This document shows, in pieces, positions 45,940 to 55,143 of a DNA stretch of 64,000 nucleotides. The stretch comes from 66-474 sp035695065. Lineage in GTDB: Bacteria; Pseudomonadota; Gammaproteobacteria; Xanthomonadales; Rhodanobacteraceae. Location of the stretch: the NCBI GenBank assembly GCA_035695065.1, contig DASSEW010000076.1, positions 1 through 64,000 on the forward strand. The letters run 5' to 3'. The notes under the pieces were generated by a model. The model worked only from the letters and a program-made list of their open reading frames with translations. It was not told the DNA's origin and made no database searches. Positions within the stretch are counted from its first letter, which is position 1; the number at the start of each line of letters is the position of its first letter. Both the position numbers and the translations under genes were made by a program.

Positions 45940-46652
45940 AACCTCTCCTGATCATCCAGACCGGCGAAGCGCCGGAGCCCATCCTTGCGCGGCTCGGCGG
46001 TTTCTCGCAATGGTTCCGCACCGCCATGCGCGTGCAACCCGAACAGGTGCGCACGGTGCGCGTGGACATCGGCGGAAAGTTGCCGAAGCCGAAAGACATC
46101 GCCGGCGCGGTGATCACCGGCTCCGGTGCGATGGTCACCGACCGCAAAGCCTGGAGCGAGAACACCGCCGCCTGGCTGCGTGGCGCGATGGATGCGGAGC
46201 TGCCGCTGTTCGGCGTCTGCTACGGCCATCAACTGATGGCGCACGCGTTCGGCGGCAGCGTGGGCTGGCTGCCCGGCGGCCGCGAGATTGGCACCCAGCC
46301 GATCCGGCGCAACGGGCACGACGATGATCTGCTCGACGGCATGCCGGTGGATTTCCCCGCGCACACCACGCATCGGCAGAGCGTGCTGGAAGCGCCGCGA
46401 GAAGCACGCGTGCTGGCGCGATCGGAAGCCGATCCGCACCAGATACTGCGTTACGGATCGACTGCGATTTCCACCCAGTTCCATCCCGAATTCAGCACGC
46501 GCTTCATGCGCGCCTACCTGCGCAGCCGCGAGCCGGCATTGATCGAAGAAGGCTTCGACGTGCCGAGCCTGCATCGCGAAGTGCAGGCGACCCCGGATGC
46601 GCGCGGACTGCTGCGGCGGTTCGCGCGGACGGCATTGCGCGAGCACCCGTAA
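45936..46652 (+). CDS. Class I glutamine amidotransferase-like protein
   Basis: The 238-residue stand-alone GATase1 domain has the nucleophile elbow FGVCYGHQL (Cys95) and the His/Glu pair in FHPEF (His183, Glu185), so the hydrolase triad is complete. The type resembles YfeJ/GuaA-like amidotransferases of unknown acceptor, some acting as gamma-glutamyl hydrolases. It is translationally coupled to the secretion ATPase gene by a 4-base overlap, though no functional link is obvious. The stop codon TAA is the first triplet of a palindromic repeat. Confidence 0.85.
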   Translation: MKPLLIIQTGEAPEPILARLGGFSQWFRTAMRVQPEQVRTVRVDIGGKLPKPKDIAGAVITGSGAMVTDRKAWSENTAAWLRGAMDAELPLFGVCYGHQLMAHAFGGSVGWLPGGREIGTQPIRRNGHDDDLLDGMPVDFPAHTTHRQSVLEAPREARVLARSEADPHQILRYGSTAISTQFHPEFSTRFMRAYLRSREPALIEEGFDVPSLHREVQATPDARGLLRRFARTALREHP

Positions 46653-46689
46653 GGCGGGCATTGCCCGCCGGCGGACAGCGTCCGCCCTA
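46650..46689. repeat. Two-hairpin repeat forming both flanking stop codons
   Basis: This 40-base unit (GGCGGGC-type arms then GGCGGAC-type arms) starts with the TAA of the GATase gene and ends with the reverse-strand TAG of the rhomboid gene. It matches the layout of the repeats at 19899-19941 and 61595-61646. It could also act as a bidirectional terminator. Confidence 0.75.
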
Positions 46690-47358
46690 CACCCGCAGCC
46701 GGCGCATCACCGCCCCGCGCGAAACAAACGCAAACACGATGCCGAATCCGAAGCCGGCCACGTGCGCCCACCACACGACGGTGCCGAAGCTCGGCCCGGC
46801 CAGCGTGAACAGCAATTGCAGCAGCACCCACATGCCGATCATCAGCCACGCCGGTACGCGCACGAACTCGAAGTAGAGTCCCAGCGGCAGCACCAGCCCC
46901 AGGTGCGCGCGCGGGAACAGCGCGAGGTAGGCCCCCACGACGGCGGACACCGCACCGCTGCATCCCACGATGGGCGCGTTCGCGCCTGACAGCGTGAGCG
47001 CACCGACCACGTTGGCGAACGCGCCGCCCAGCAGGAACAGCAACAGGAAACGTTGGCCGCCCAGCGCGCGCTCGGCGGAAAAACCGAAAATCACGAGGAA
47101 CAGGATGTTGCCGACCAGGTGCAGCCAGTCGGCGTGCATGAACAGCGCCGTGAACAGCCGCAGCCACGGCCAGCCGGAAAATGGATGTCGCGTATCGAAC
47201 AGGTGCGCCGGTACCGTGCCCCAGCGCGCCAATACGGCGTAGCGCGCTTCCGGGGCCGCCAACGCCAGCCAGCAGAACACGGCGACACAGGCGATCACCA
47301 GCAAGGGCGTGGCCCAGCGGAACGTGCTGCGGTGGCGGGCGGGTACGTAGACGAACAT
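46687..47358 (-). CDS. Rhomboid-family intramembrane serine protease
   Basis: The 223-residue protein has six or seven membrane helices. The catalytic dyad is Ser134 in GCSGA and His199 in WWAHVAGFGFG; the HADWLHLVGN motif in helix 2 (about 75-84) carries the supporting His and Asn. It would cleave transmembrane substrates in the inner membrane. No substrate gene is evident nearby. Confidence 0.92.
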   Translation of the reverse strand: MFVYVPARHRSTFRWATPLLVIACVAVFCWLALAAPEARYAVLARWGTVPAHLFDTRHPFSGWPWLRLFTALFMHADWLHLVGNILFLVIFGFSAERALGGQRFLLLFLLGGAFANVVGALTLSGANAPIVGCSGAVSAVVGAYLALFPRAHLGLVLPLGLYFEFVRVPAWLMIGMWVLLQLLFTLAGPSFGTVVWWAHVAGFGFGIVFAFVSRGAVMRRLRV

Positions 47359-47522
47359 GCACGTACATTACCGGCGACAACGGCGCCGAACCAAGGCGCG
47401 CTTCGCACCCTCATCAATTCCCCATCCGGCCCTCATGACGCTGCCCCGCGGCGGAGCTATAGTGCGCCGCCCGTCGCCGCTGCAAGCACTCGTACTTCGA
47501 TCCGACGAAGAAGGAGGCGGAG

Positions 47523-48908
47523 ATGTCCGCCGGTTCCGATCGCAATGGCGCTGTCCCTTGGGCTGATTTGGAACGCGCGCTCCGGGGTACCGTGCTGCCT
47601 CCCGGGAACGCGGCGTACGAACAACACCGCAGCGTCTGGAACGGCGTGATCGATCGTCGCCCTCCGGCCATCGCCCGCTGCGCGGATGCGGAAGACGTGG
47701 CCGCCGCAATCACGTTCGCGGCCCGCGAACGTTTGCCGGTGACGGTGCGCGGCGGAGGCCACAACGTGGCCGGACTGGCCGTGCGCGACGATGCGCTGAT
47801 GCTGGACCTGGGCGTCATGAATCGCGTCGAGGTGGATCCGCATGCGCGGATCGCTAGCGTCGAGGGAGGCGCCTTGTGGCAGAACGTCGATGCCGCGACG
47901 CAAGCCCACGGGCTTGCCACCACCGGCGGTTTCGTTTCGACCACGGGTGTCGGCGGATATACGCTGGGCGGCGGCGTGGGCTGGCTGATGCGGCGTTGCG
48001 GACTGGCCATCGACAACCTGCTGGAAGCGGCCGTGGTGCTGGCGGACGGGCGCAGTGTCATCGCGAACGAACATCAGCACGCCGACCTGTTCTGGGGCTT
48101 GCGCGGCGGCGCCGGCGGCCTCGGCGTGGTGACGCGCTTCAGCTATCGGCTGCATCCGGTCGGCGAGGTGTACGCGGGCGTGGTGTTCTATCCGATGCAC
48201 GCCGCGCGCGAGCTGCTGCGTGCATTCGCACAGTTCACGCCGACCGCGCCGGACGGATTCACCGCGATGCTGGTGTTCACGACCGTACCGCTGCTGCCGT
48301 TCCTGCCGGCCGACTCGCACGGCACGCGCGCGGTGGCGTTGGCGTATTGCTGGAGCGGTGATCCCTCGCAAGGCGACGCGATTGCCTCGCCCATTTCGAG
48401 AAGCGCTGCACCGCTGGGGCGTCACGAAGGCACGGTGCCTTATGCGGCGTGGCAGCAGGCCTTCGATCCGGCCGCGCCGGCGGGTCATCATTACTACTGG
48501 ACGACTTCGCAATTCGATGCGCTGGACGATGCGCTGATCGACGCGATGATTCCACTCGCCATGGAACCCGCCGATCCGATGAGCGAAGTGCACGTGCATC
48601 ATCTCGGCGGCGCTGTCGCCCGCGTCGGCAACGAAGCCACGGCGTTCTCGCATCGCGACGCGGCGTTCTTCATCAACGCGATCGGCCACACCGACGCGGC
48701 GGAACGTTTCCCGGAAGTGCGTGACTGGGCGCGTCGGTTGCGCTCGACGATGGCCCCGCATGCGCGGGCGGACATCCAGCCGAACTTCGCCGGCGAAGCA
48801 TCCGACGTGACCGCGCGCGCCCACTCCGCGGCTTCGCGCGCGAAGCTGGACGCACTGCGCGACCGCTACGACCCGGAAGGGCTGCTTGCCCCGGTGCGCG
48901 CCGGCTGA
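47523..48908 (+). CDS. FAD-linked oxidase with berberine-bridge domain
   Basis: The 461-residue protein begins after a strong GAAGGAGG site. The FAD-binding PCMH domain (about 50-215) has VRGGGHNVAG, where the His normally carries the 8-alpha flavin bond, and TTGVGGYTLGGGVG. The Cys that gives a second flavin bond in bicovalent members is absent here, so flavin attachment is probably single. The C-terminal BBE motif is shortened (YDPEGLLAPVRAG instead of the usual DPxNLF...N). Members oxidise sugars, alkaloids or polyketides; substrate is not predictable. The 3' end overlaps the convergent regulator gene by 43 bases. Confidence 0.88.
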   Translation: MSAGSDRNGAVPWADLERALRGTVLPPGNAAYEQHRSVWNGVIDRRPPAIARCADAEDVAAAITFAARERLPVTVRGGGHNVAGLAVRDDALMLDLGVMNRVEVDPHARIASVEGGALWQNVDAATQAHGLATTGGFVSTTGVGGYTLGGGVGWLMRRCGLAIDNLLEAAVVLADGRSVIANEHQHADLFWGLRGGAGGLGVVTRFSYRLHPVGEVYAGVVFYPMHAARELLRAFAQFTPTAPDGFTAMLVFTTVPLLPFLPADSHGTRAVALAYCWSGDPSQGDAIASPISRSAAPLGRHEGTVPYAAWQQAFDPAAPAGHHYYWTTSQFDALDDALIDAMIPLAMEPADPMSEVHVHHLGGAVARVGNEATAFSHRDAAFFINAIGHTDAAERFPEVRDWARRLRSTMAPHARADIQPNFAGEASDVTARAHSAASRAKLDALRDRYDPEGLLAPVRAG

Positions 48909-51379
48909 TTGGCGGCAATGTCGGCCAGCAGCGTGCGCGCTTCGGTCGCGACATCCTCGAAACGCGCCGAGCCGCCCTCCTGCCGAACCCGCTCGAACTC
49001 CACGCCCAGCGCCGCCCGCGCTTTTCTCTCGGCGCGCTCCTGCGCCTTGCGCCACTGCGCAAACAGCGGCGCGCCGGTCCATTCGCGCACGCGAGCGGCA
49101 GCGCCGAGGAATCGCGCGGCGATCGCAAAATCGCCACGGTCGGCGGCAAAATAAGCTGCACCTTCGACGCATCCCGCGGCTGCACGCGAGTTCTGGAAGG
49201 TTCTCGATCCGTCCAGATCGGACAACCAATCCTGCGCGGCCCCCTGCAAGTCGCCGACATAAAAGCGTTGCAGCGCCCGATTGATCAAGGTGTAAACCCA
49301 CTGGAAGGAATTGCCGTGCGAAGCCAGGCAATCCAACGCGCCGCTGATGCTCGCGACCGCCTCGCTGTGACGATCGTTCATGGACTGGGCAATGCCGCGG
49401 CCCAGCAGGGCATTGGAGCGCAGCCACGCGTCGTCAAGCTGCTCTGCGGCGGCCAATACCGACTGCACGCATGCTTCGGCGCCTGCCAGGTCGCCGCGAG
49501 TGGCGAGCTCGAACGCGAGGATCGCTTCGCCCGCTGCGGCGAGCCACGTATCCCCTTCGGTTTTGGCCAGCGCGATGCCCTCGCGCAGTCGCGTACCCGC
49601 CTGTTCGCTCACCCGCGAGAAATGCAGGGCCACCCCTGCGGCGACCAGCGCCCGCGCGAGGTGGCGCGAGGAGGTCCGCTGCGCCTGCAGCGCCCGCTCC
49701 GCCCATTGCGCAGATTGGCGGTAGTTGTGGGCGCCGCGGAAATACCAGCAAAGATTTCCGATCAGCGCGAGCGCGTCGTCCACCAGACCCGGTTGCTCCA
49801 GCGCGAAATCGAACGCGGTATGCAGATTCGGCCATTCGCGCCTGACGCGGTCAAACCACAGTTGATAGCGATTGCTGCGGATTTCCGAATAGATGTGTTC
49901 GGTGAACTGGACGAAATGCGCGAGGTGGGCCGTGCGCACGCGTGCCTCGTTGCCGCTCTCGGCCAGGCGCGCCTGTGCGTACAGCCGCACACTATCGAGC
50001 AGGCGATAGCAGGGCGGATTGGTGTGGGTATCAACAACCAGCAGCGACTTGTCGACCAAGCCGCACAACAAATCCAGGGTTTGCTGCTCGTCAAGGCTGA
50101 ACGCGGCGCCGATCGCATTCGCGCCGTCAAGCGTGCAGGTACCGACAAAGGCGCTCAGCCCGCACAGAAGCGATTGCTCTTGCTCCGACAGCAGCGCGAA
50201 GCTCCACTCGATCAGCGCGTTCAAGGTCTGATGGCGCGCCGGTCGGCTCGGGTTGTCCTCGGCCAGGCTGAGCAGGCGTGCCTCCATCCGCACCAGCAAC
50301 TGTGCCGGACTTAGCAGACGCAGGCGCGCCGCGGCCAGTTCCAGCGCGAGCGGCAGACCGTCCAGGCGGCGGCAGATTTCGGCGACCGTGGCGGCATTGG
50401 CCGGCGTCAGGGCAAATCCGGATGCGCTGGCTTGCGAGCGCAGCAAAAGCAATCGCATCGCCGGTACCGAGGCCAGGCAGGCGACCTGCTCGTCCGTTGC
50501 CCATTCGCCTGGCGGTGGCACCTGTAGCGGGGGCAGTCCGTACAGTGATTCGCCCGCGCAATTCAGACGGCGTTGGCTGGTCACCAGAATGTGCAATTCC
50601 GCGCAAGCCGACAGCAACCCGGCGACGGCTTTGCCCAAGGCATCCGCGATCCTCTCGCAATTGTCGAACACCAGCAGCGCCCTTCGAGTTTGCAGCAGAT
50701 CACTCAACTGAGCGATCAGCTCACCGGCTTCTGCGGTCGCATTGATGTCGAACATGCCGGCGAGCCAGCGCACCAGCGCGCCGCGATCGGCCTGCGCGGT
50801 GCAATCGAGCAACCACACCCCATCCGGAAAATCGTTCGCGCTTGCTCTGGCTGCTTCCAGCGCGGCCTGAGTCTTGCCGATGCCGCCCGGCCCAGTGATC
50901 GTCACCAGCCGGCGCTCCTGCAGCATCTGTTTCAACGCCTTGATGTCGTTTTCGCGTCCGACCAGCGGCTCGGCGCGTTCCGGCACTCGCGCGCGCGGAG
51001 GCGGTGCAAAACGCAACGCCGGCGAGGCTTCCTTTGCCTGCTCCTTCAGCTCCGCAATGAAGCGATAGCCGAGCCCGTGCACCGTCTGGATGTAGCGCGG
51101 ATGTTCGATGTCATCGGCCAGCGCCTTGCGCAGCTGGGCGATCAGGCGATTGAGCGTGGCTGGCGTGATGAATCCGTGGCCCCACACTGCATCGAGGATC
51201 TGATCGCGGCTCAGCAGTTCGCCAGGATGCGCCAGGAATTCAAGCAATACGGAAAATGCCTTGGGCTCCACCTGCATCTCGCGGCCGTCGCGCAGCAGTT
51301 GATGTGCGCGCGCGTCGACCCGCACGTCCGCGAATGCGTACGTGGCCGTGTGCCCTTCCGTGTTCCTGCCTTTTTCCAT
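48866..51379 (-). CDS. OmpR-type winged-helix regulator with NB-ARC/AAA ATPase and TPR-like region
   Basis: The 837-residue protein starts with an OmpR/PhoB-type winged-helix DNA-binding domain (about 15-110; DAVWGHGFITPATLNRLIAQLRKAL is split by the recognition helix; YIQTVHGLGYRF closes it). A P-loop NTPase follows with GRENDIKAL and Walker A GPGGIGKT (163-170), Walker B LLVFDNCE and a GLPLALELAAARL motif of the STAND class. The C-terminal 350 residues are helical repeats resembling TPRs. No receiver domain is present, so it senses by ligand or partner binding rather than phosphorylation. It diverges from the secreted-protein gene at 51522, its most likely target. The upstream ribosome site is weak. 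Confidence 0.87.
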   Translation of the reverse strand: MEKGRNTEGHTATYAFADVRVDARAHQLLRDGREMQVEPKAFSVLLEFLAHPGELLSRDQILDAVWGHGFITPATLNRLIAQLRKALADDIEHPRYIQTVHGLGYRFIAELKEQAKEASPALRFAPPPRARVPERAEPLVGRENDIKALKQMLQERRLVTITGPGGIGKTQAALEAARASANDFPDGVWLLDCTAQADRGALVRWLAGMFDINATAEAGELIAQLSDLLQTRRALLVFDNCERIADALGKAVAGLLSACAELHILVTSQRRLNCAGESLYGLPPLQVPPPGEWATDEQVACLASVPAMRLLLLRSQASASGFALTPANAATVAEICRRLDGLPLALELAAARLRLLSPAQLLVRMEARLLSLAEDNPSRPARHQTLNALIEWSFALLSEQEQSLLCGLSAFVGTCTLDGANAIGAAFSLDEQQTLDLLCGLVDKSLLVVDTHTNPPCYRLLDSVRLYAQARLAESGNEARVRTAHLAHFVQFTEHIYSEIRSNRYQLWFDRVRREWPNLHTAFDFALEQPGLVDDALALIGNLCWYFRGAHNYRQSAQWAERALQAQRTSSRHLARALVAAGVALHFSRVSEQAGTRLREGIALAKTEGDTWLAAAGEAILAFELATRGDLAGAEACVQSVLAAAEQLDDAWLRSNALLGRGIAQSMNDRHSEAVASISGALDCLASHGNSFQWVYTLINRALQRFYVGDLQGAAQDWLSDLDGSRTFQNSRAAAGCVEGAAYFAADRGDFAIAARFLGAAARVREWTGAPLFAQWRKAQERAERKARAALGVEFERVRQEGGSARFEDVATEARTLLADIAANQPARTGASSPSGS

Positions 51380-51521
51380 GCTGCCGCGCGCCCGAACGCG
51401 ACACCGCCAGGATTCTTGCGATTTCCCTACCGAATCATCATGACCCGGATCCCCCGTGGGGCGCAGTTTATACGGCACGCGGACCTACGCGCACTGCCAA
51501 AACCCATCGGAGAAGATCGCC
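51380..51521. promoter_or_regulatory. Divergent promoter region of regulator and secreted protein
   Basis: The 142-base spacer separates a DNA-binding regulator from a divergently transcribed secreted-protein gene, the usual layout for auto- and target regulation. I see no obvious operator repeat. Confidence 0.45.
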
Positions 51522-52223
51522 ATGAACAAACGCCTGCAACTCGCCGCCGCGCTGGCCGCGATAGGCCTTTCCAGCTTTGCCGTCGTCCACCAGGCACAAG
51601 CCTGCGGGCTGGACCTGGTCAAGTCGGCCAACGGCCAATGGAGGATCGCTCCGCCAGCACAGATGTCGGCTTCAGCGGCCAACAAGATGATGTTCCTGGC
51701 TGGCGTCAGGCCGGCAACAACGAATGCCATCGCCAATCCGCTGCAATTCCTCGAGCCGATCACGGGTCTGTACGAGGTCACGCTGACCTCCCGAGGCACT
51801 CCGGGCATTCCGGACGGAACCGTGGTCGACCATGGCTACTCCGTCTGGCACGCGGATGGTTCCGAGATCATGAATTCGGGAAGGCCCGCCGGTGACACCA
51901 ATTTCTGCCTGGGCACGTGGGCGCAGACGGGCGCGCGCACCTACATGCTCAACCATTTCACGCTGTCCTGGTTCCAGTCGGTGAGCGCCACGCCCGACGC
52001 GGGGACGCCGCCGCTGCCGGGGCTCTACTCCGTCAATAACATTTTTGCCGGGCCGGGCAACATCCGCGAAACCGTCACCCTGGCGATGGATCGCCAGTCG
52101 TTCAGCGGCTCGTTCACGATCACCCAATTCGACACCAACGGTAATGTCGTGCCCGGCTTCCCGATTTCGGGGGACGTTGCGGCAAAGCGCCTGACCATCA
52201 ATTCGCCGCCTTTCTCGTTCTGA
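51522..52223 (+). CDS. Secreted protein of unknown function
   Basis: The 233-residue protein starts at ATG 51522 (GGAGAAG upstream) and has a signal peptide ending near HQAQA. The mature part contains one Cys near its start, then beta-rich sequence with a conserved-looking block VTLTSRGTPGIPDGTVVDHG and WHADGSEIMNSG, suggesting a small lipocalin- or NTF2-like barrel. I do not recognise a named family. It is divergent from the STAND-type regulator and is probably controlled by it. A strong hairpin terminator follows. Confidence 0.75.
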   Translation: MNKRLQLAAALAAIGLSSFAVVHQAQACGLDLVKSANGQWRIAPPAQMSASAANKMMFLAGVRPATTNAIANPLQFLEPITGLYEVTLTSRGTPGIPDGTVVDHGYSVWHADGSEIMNSGRPAGDTNFCLGTWAQTGARTYMLNHFTLSWFQSVSATPDAGTPPLPGLYSVNNIFAGPGNIRETVTLAMDRQSFSGSFTITQFDTNGNVVPGFPISGDVAAKRLTINSPPFSF

Positions 52224-52242
52224 TCGAGAGCGGGCGCGGAAG

Positions 52243-52273
52243 AGGGCGCGGCGTGCGACACGCCGCGCCCTTT
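52243..52273. terminator. Strong hairpin terminator
   Basis: A perfect 13-base stem (52243-52255 with 52259-52271) with a 3-base loop is followed by TT on the plus strand. It ends the secreted-protein gene and separates it from tyrS, which stops 2 bases later on the other strand. Confidence 0.8.
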
Positions 52274-52274
52274 G

Positions 52275-53486
52275 TCATCCAGCGACCAACCGGACCCGCG
52301 CGAAGTTTCGTTTGCCGACCTGCAGCACGCCTTCGAATCCGGGCGCGAATACGCGTTGCGCATCTTCGACGACCTGTGAGTCGATCCGCACCGCGCGTTC
52401 CTTGATCTTGCGGTTCGCCTCCGAGTTGCTGGAAGTGAGCCCGGCGGCGGTGAGCAGCGCCGGCAGGCGCAGGCCTTCGGCCGCCACGGGGATCTCGTTC
52501 AGCGGCAACAGCGCGGTGTCACCTTCGCCGCGCACTACCGCATGCCAGCCGGCGATCGCGCGCTCGGCGTCGGCCGCATCGTGGAAGCGCGTGGCCAGTT
52601 CGCGCGCCAGTTCCAGCTTGAAGTCGCGCGGATTGACCGCGCCGCTTTCCGCGTCGCGTTTCATCCGCGCGATGTCGTCCAGCGAATTGTCGAACGAGAG
52701 CAGCTCGAACCAGCGCCACATCAGCGCGTCATCAATCTTCATCGTCTTGGTGACGATCTCGATCGCCGGCTCGTTGATCCCGATGTAGTTGCCCAGCGAC
52801 TTGGACATCTTGTTGACGCCGTCCAAGCCTTCCAGCAACGGCATGGTCAGCACGATCTGCGGCGGCTGGCCGTGCTGCTCCTGCAACGCGCGGCCCATCA
52901 GCAGGTTGAATTTCTGGTCGGTGCCGCCGAGCTCGACGTCGGCTTTCAGCGCCACCGAGTCGTAGCCCTGCACCAGCGGATACAGGAACTCGTGGATCGC
53001 GATCGGCTGCTGCGCGGCGTAGCGCTTGGCGAAATCGTCGCGCTCGAGCATGCGTGCGACGGTGTGCGATGCCGCGAGCCGGATCATGCCCGCCGCATCC
53101 ATCTTGCCGAACCATTCGGAATTGAAACGCAGTTCCGTGCGTTCGCGATCCAGCACCTTGTAGACCTGCGCGGCGTAGGTCTCCGCGTTCGCCAGGACCT
53201 CTTCGCGCGTCAGCGGCTTGCGGGTGGCGTTCTTGCCGGTCGGGTCGCCGATCATCCCGGTGAAATCGCCGATCAGGAAGATCACCTGATGCCCGAGATC
53301 CTGGAACTGGCGCATCTTGTTGAGCAGCACCGTGTGGCCGAGGTGCAGGTCCGGCGCGGTCGGATCGAAACCGGCCTTGATCCGCAGCGGCCGCCCGAGC
53401 TTCAACCGCTCGCGCAGCTCGTCCTCTTTCAGGATTTCCTCCGCGCCACGGCGGATCAGCGCCAGTGCGCGTTCATCGGTAGTCAT
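52275..53486 (-). CDS. tyrS: Tyrosyl-tRNA synthetase
   Basis: The 403-residue class I synthetase charges tRNA-Tyr. The HIGH motif appears as HLGHT near residue 48 and the KMSKS loop near 230 (VNKMSKSLG). The ELGGTDQKFNLLMGR block and a C-terminal S4 domain (SNSEANRKIKERAV, VGKRNFARV) are present. The length and motif spacing fit the TyrZ-like subgroup common in xanthomonads. Confidence 0.96.
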   Translation of the reverse strand: MTTDERALALIRRGAEEILKEDELRERLKLGRPLRIKAGFDPTAPDLHLGHTVLLNKMRQFQDLGHQVIFLIGDFTGMIGDPTGKNATRKPLTREEVLANAETYAAQVYKVLDRERTELRFNSEWFGKMDAAGMIRLAASHTVARMLERDDFAKRYAAQQPIAIHEFLYPLVQGYDSVALKADVELGGTDQKFNLLMGRALQEQHGQPPQIVLTMPLLEGLDGVNKMSKSLGNYIGINEPAIEIVTKTMKIDDALMWRWFELLSFDNSLDDIARMKRDAESGAVNPRDFKLELARELATRFHDAADAERAIAGWHAVVRGEGDTALLPLNEIPVAAEGLRLPALLTAAGLTSSNSEANRKIKERAVRIDSQVVEDAQRVFAPGFEGVLQVGKRNFARVRLVAG

Positions 53487-53680
53487 GCTTTCGGTGCCCC
53501 GTGCCGGCGAAACGAAATGCGCGAATTGGGCGTCGTTTCGCAGCGTGAAAGTGCGGTAGAAGTTAATTGTGCGTTAAACGAGGAATATCTCGCAAATGTT
53601 TGTCCAACAAAGCATTGACGCGACCTTGACGAGGTGGCTATGGTACCCCCCGCCGTTGCGGCTGTCCCGTTGGAAACCTC

Positions 53681-55135
53681 ATGAATCCTCGCCTGCGTCA
53701 CGCTACATCGCATCATGTTCGTCGCAAGGCGATTTGCCGCAAGGCACAGCAACGTCATTCGCACTTCTACGCGCGCTGCACGCATTGGTCGTTCTACCGC
53801 AATGCTATCGCGGCGCCGATCCGCTGGGGCCGCGAGCGTTGGGTGTTGTCGGGCGGTGGCCTGTTGCTGGCTTTGTTGACGCTGGTTGGCCTGCCTGCGT
53901 GGGCGCACGCGATGCGCCATCCGGCCGAACCGGTCGCACGCACCACGCTGGCGCTGAAGCTGCCGGCGTTGCCGATGCAGCCTTCGGTGCCGGCGGTGGA
54001 AGACTGGCAGGTGACGCGCGTGCAGGCGGGCGAGACGCTGGCCGACATCTTCCATGACCACAACCTCGCACCGGCGGACCTGGCCCGCGTTCTGAGCAGC
54101 GGCAAGGACGTGGACGCGCTGAAGCGCATCCATCCCGGCGACGAGATCGCATTCCTGCTCGGCTCCTCCGGCGAGCTGCGCGCGCTGCGCTTCGACCGCG
54201 ACGCCGCCACCCGCGTCACCCTGCATTTCGAGAACGCCACCGGCCCGCTGGTGGAAGAGATCACCCCGCGCGACGTCGAACACCGCGAACACATCGCGCA
54301 TGGCGTGATCCAGGGCTCGCTGTTCGCCGCCGGCAGCAAGGCCGGCATGAGCAACGCGATGATCCTGAAGCTGGCCAAGGTGTTCGGCTACGACATCGAC
54401 TTCGCGCAGGACCTGCAGCCGGGCGACAGCTTCACCGTGATCTATGACGACGTCTATCGCGACGGCGAATACCTGCACGAAGGCGACATCATCGCGGCGG
54501 AATTCGTCAACGACGGCAAGCGCTACACCGCGGTGCGCTTCGAGAATCCGGAAACGGGCGATGTCTCCTATTACAGCGCCGATGGCCGGCCGCTGAAGAA
54601 ATCCTTCCTGCGCACGCCGGTGGATTTCACCCGCATCTCCTCGACCTTCGGCATGCGCGAGCACCCGATCCTGGACCGCATGAAAATGCACAAGGGCGTG
54701 GATTACGCCGCGCCGATGGGCACGCCGATCTATGCCGCGGGCGATGGCGTCATCAAGTTCCGCGGCCAGAAGCACGGCTACGGCAACTTCGTGATCATCC
54801 AGCACAACAAGGACATCAGCACCGCCTACGGCCACATGTCGCGCTTCGCCGCTGGCGAGTCGGTGGGCGAGCACGTGCGCCAGGGCCAGGTCATCGGCTA
54901 CGTCGGCATGACCGGCATGGCCACCGGTCCGCACCTGCATTACGAATTCCGCGTGGACGGCGAGCAGCGCAATCCGCTCACCGTGACGTTGCCGAAGCCC
55001 GAGCCGCTGTCGGGCAAGCTGATGGCGCAGTTCCGCGAGCAGTACGCACCGCTGATGGCGCGCATCCAGATGATCGATGCGCGCCGGCTGGCGATCGCCA
55101 CCGGCAAGAACGACGGCAACCGCAACCTCGACTGA
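53681..55135 (+). CDS. M23 family peptidoglycan endopeptidase with OapA/LysM-like region (MepM-like)
   Basis: The 484-residue protein has a cytoplasmic basic tail, one membrane anchor (about 55-75), a LysM/OapA-like region (about 107-160; VQAGETLADIF) and a lysostaphin-type M23 domain. The zinc site is complete: His337 and Asp341 in HKGVDYA, with His418 and His420 in GPHLHYEF; His385 in YGHMS is the catalytic partner. It should cut peptide crosslinks in the periplasm during cell-wall growth. anmK follows 8 bases later, so they probably form an operon for wall turnover. Confidence 0.93.
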   Translation: MNPRLRHATSHHVRRKAICRKAQQRHSHFYARCTHWSFYRNAIAAPIRWGRERWVLSGGGLLLALLTLVGLPAWAHAMRHPAEPVARTTLALKLPALPMQPSVPAVEDWQVTRVQAGETLADIFHDHNLAPADLARVLSSGKDVDALKRIHPGDEIAFLLGSSGELRALRFDRDAATRVTLHFENATGPLVEEITPRDVEHREHIAHGVIQGSLFAAGSKAGMSNAMILKLAKVFGYDIDFAQDLQPGDSFTVIYDDVYRDGEYLHEGDIIAAEFVNDGKRYTAVRFENPETGDVSYYSADGRPLKKSFLRTPVDFTRISSTFGMREHPILDRMKMHKGVDYAAPMGTPIYAAGDGVIKFRGQKHGYGNFVIIQHNKDISTAYGHMSRFAAGESVGEHVRQGQVIGYVGMTGMATGPHLHYEFRVDGEQRNPLTVTLPKPEPLSGKLMAQFREQYAPLMARIQMIDARRLAIATGKNDGNRNLD

Positions 55136-55143
55136 GCCTCGGC

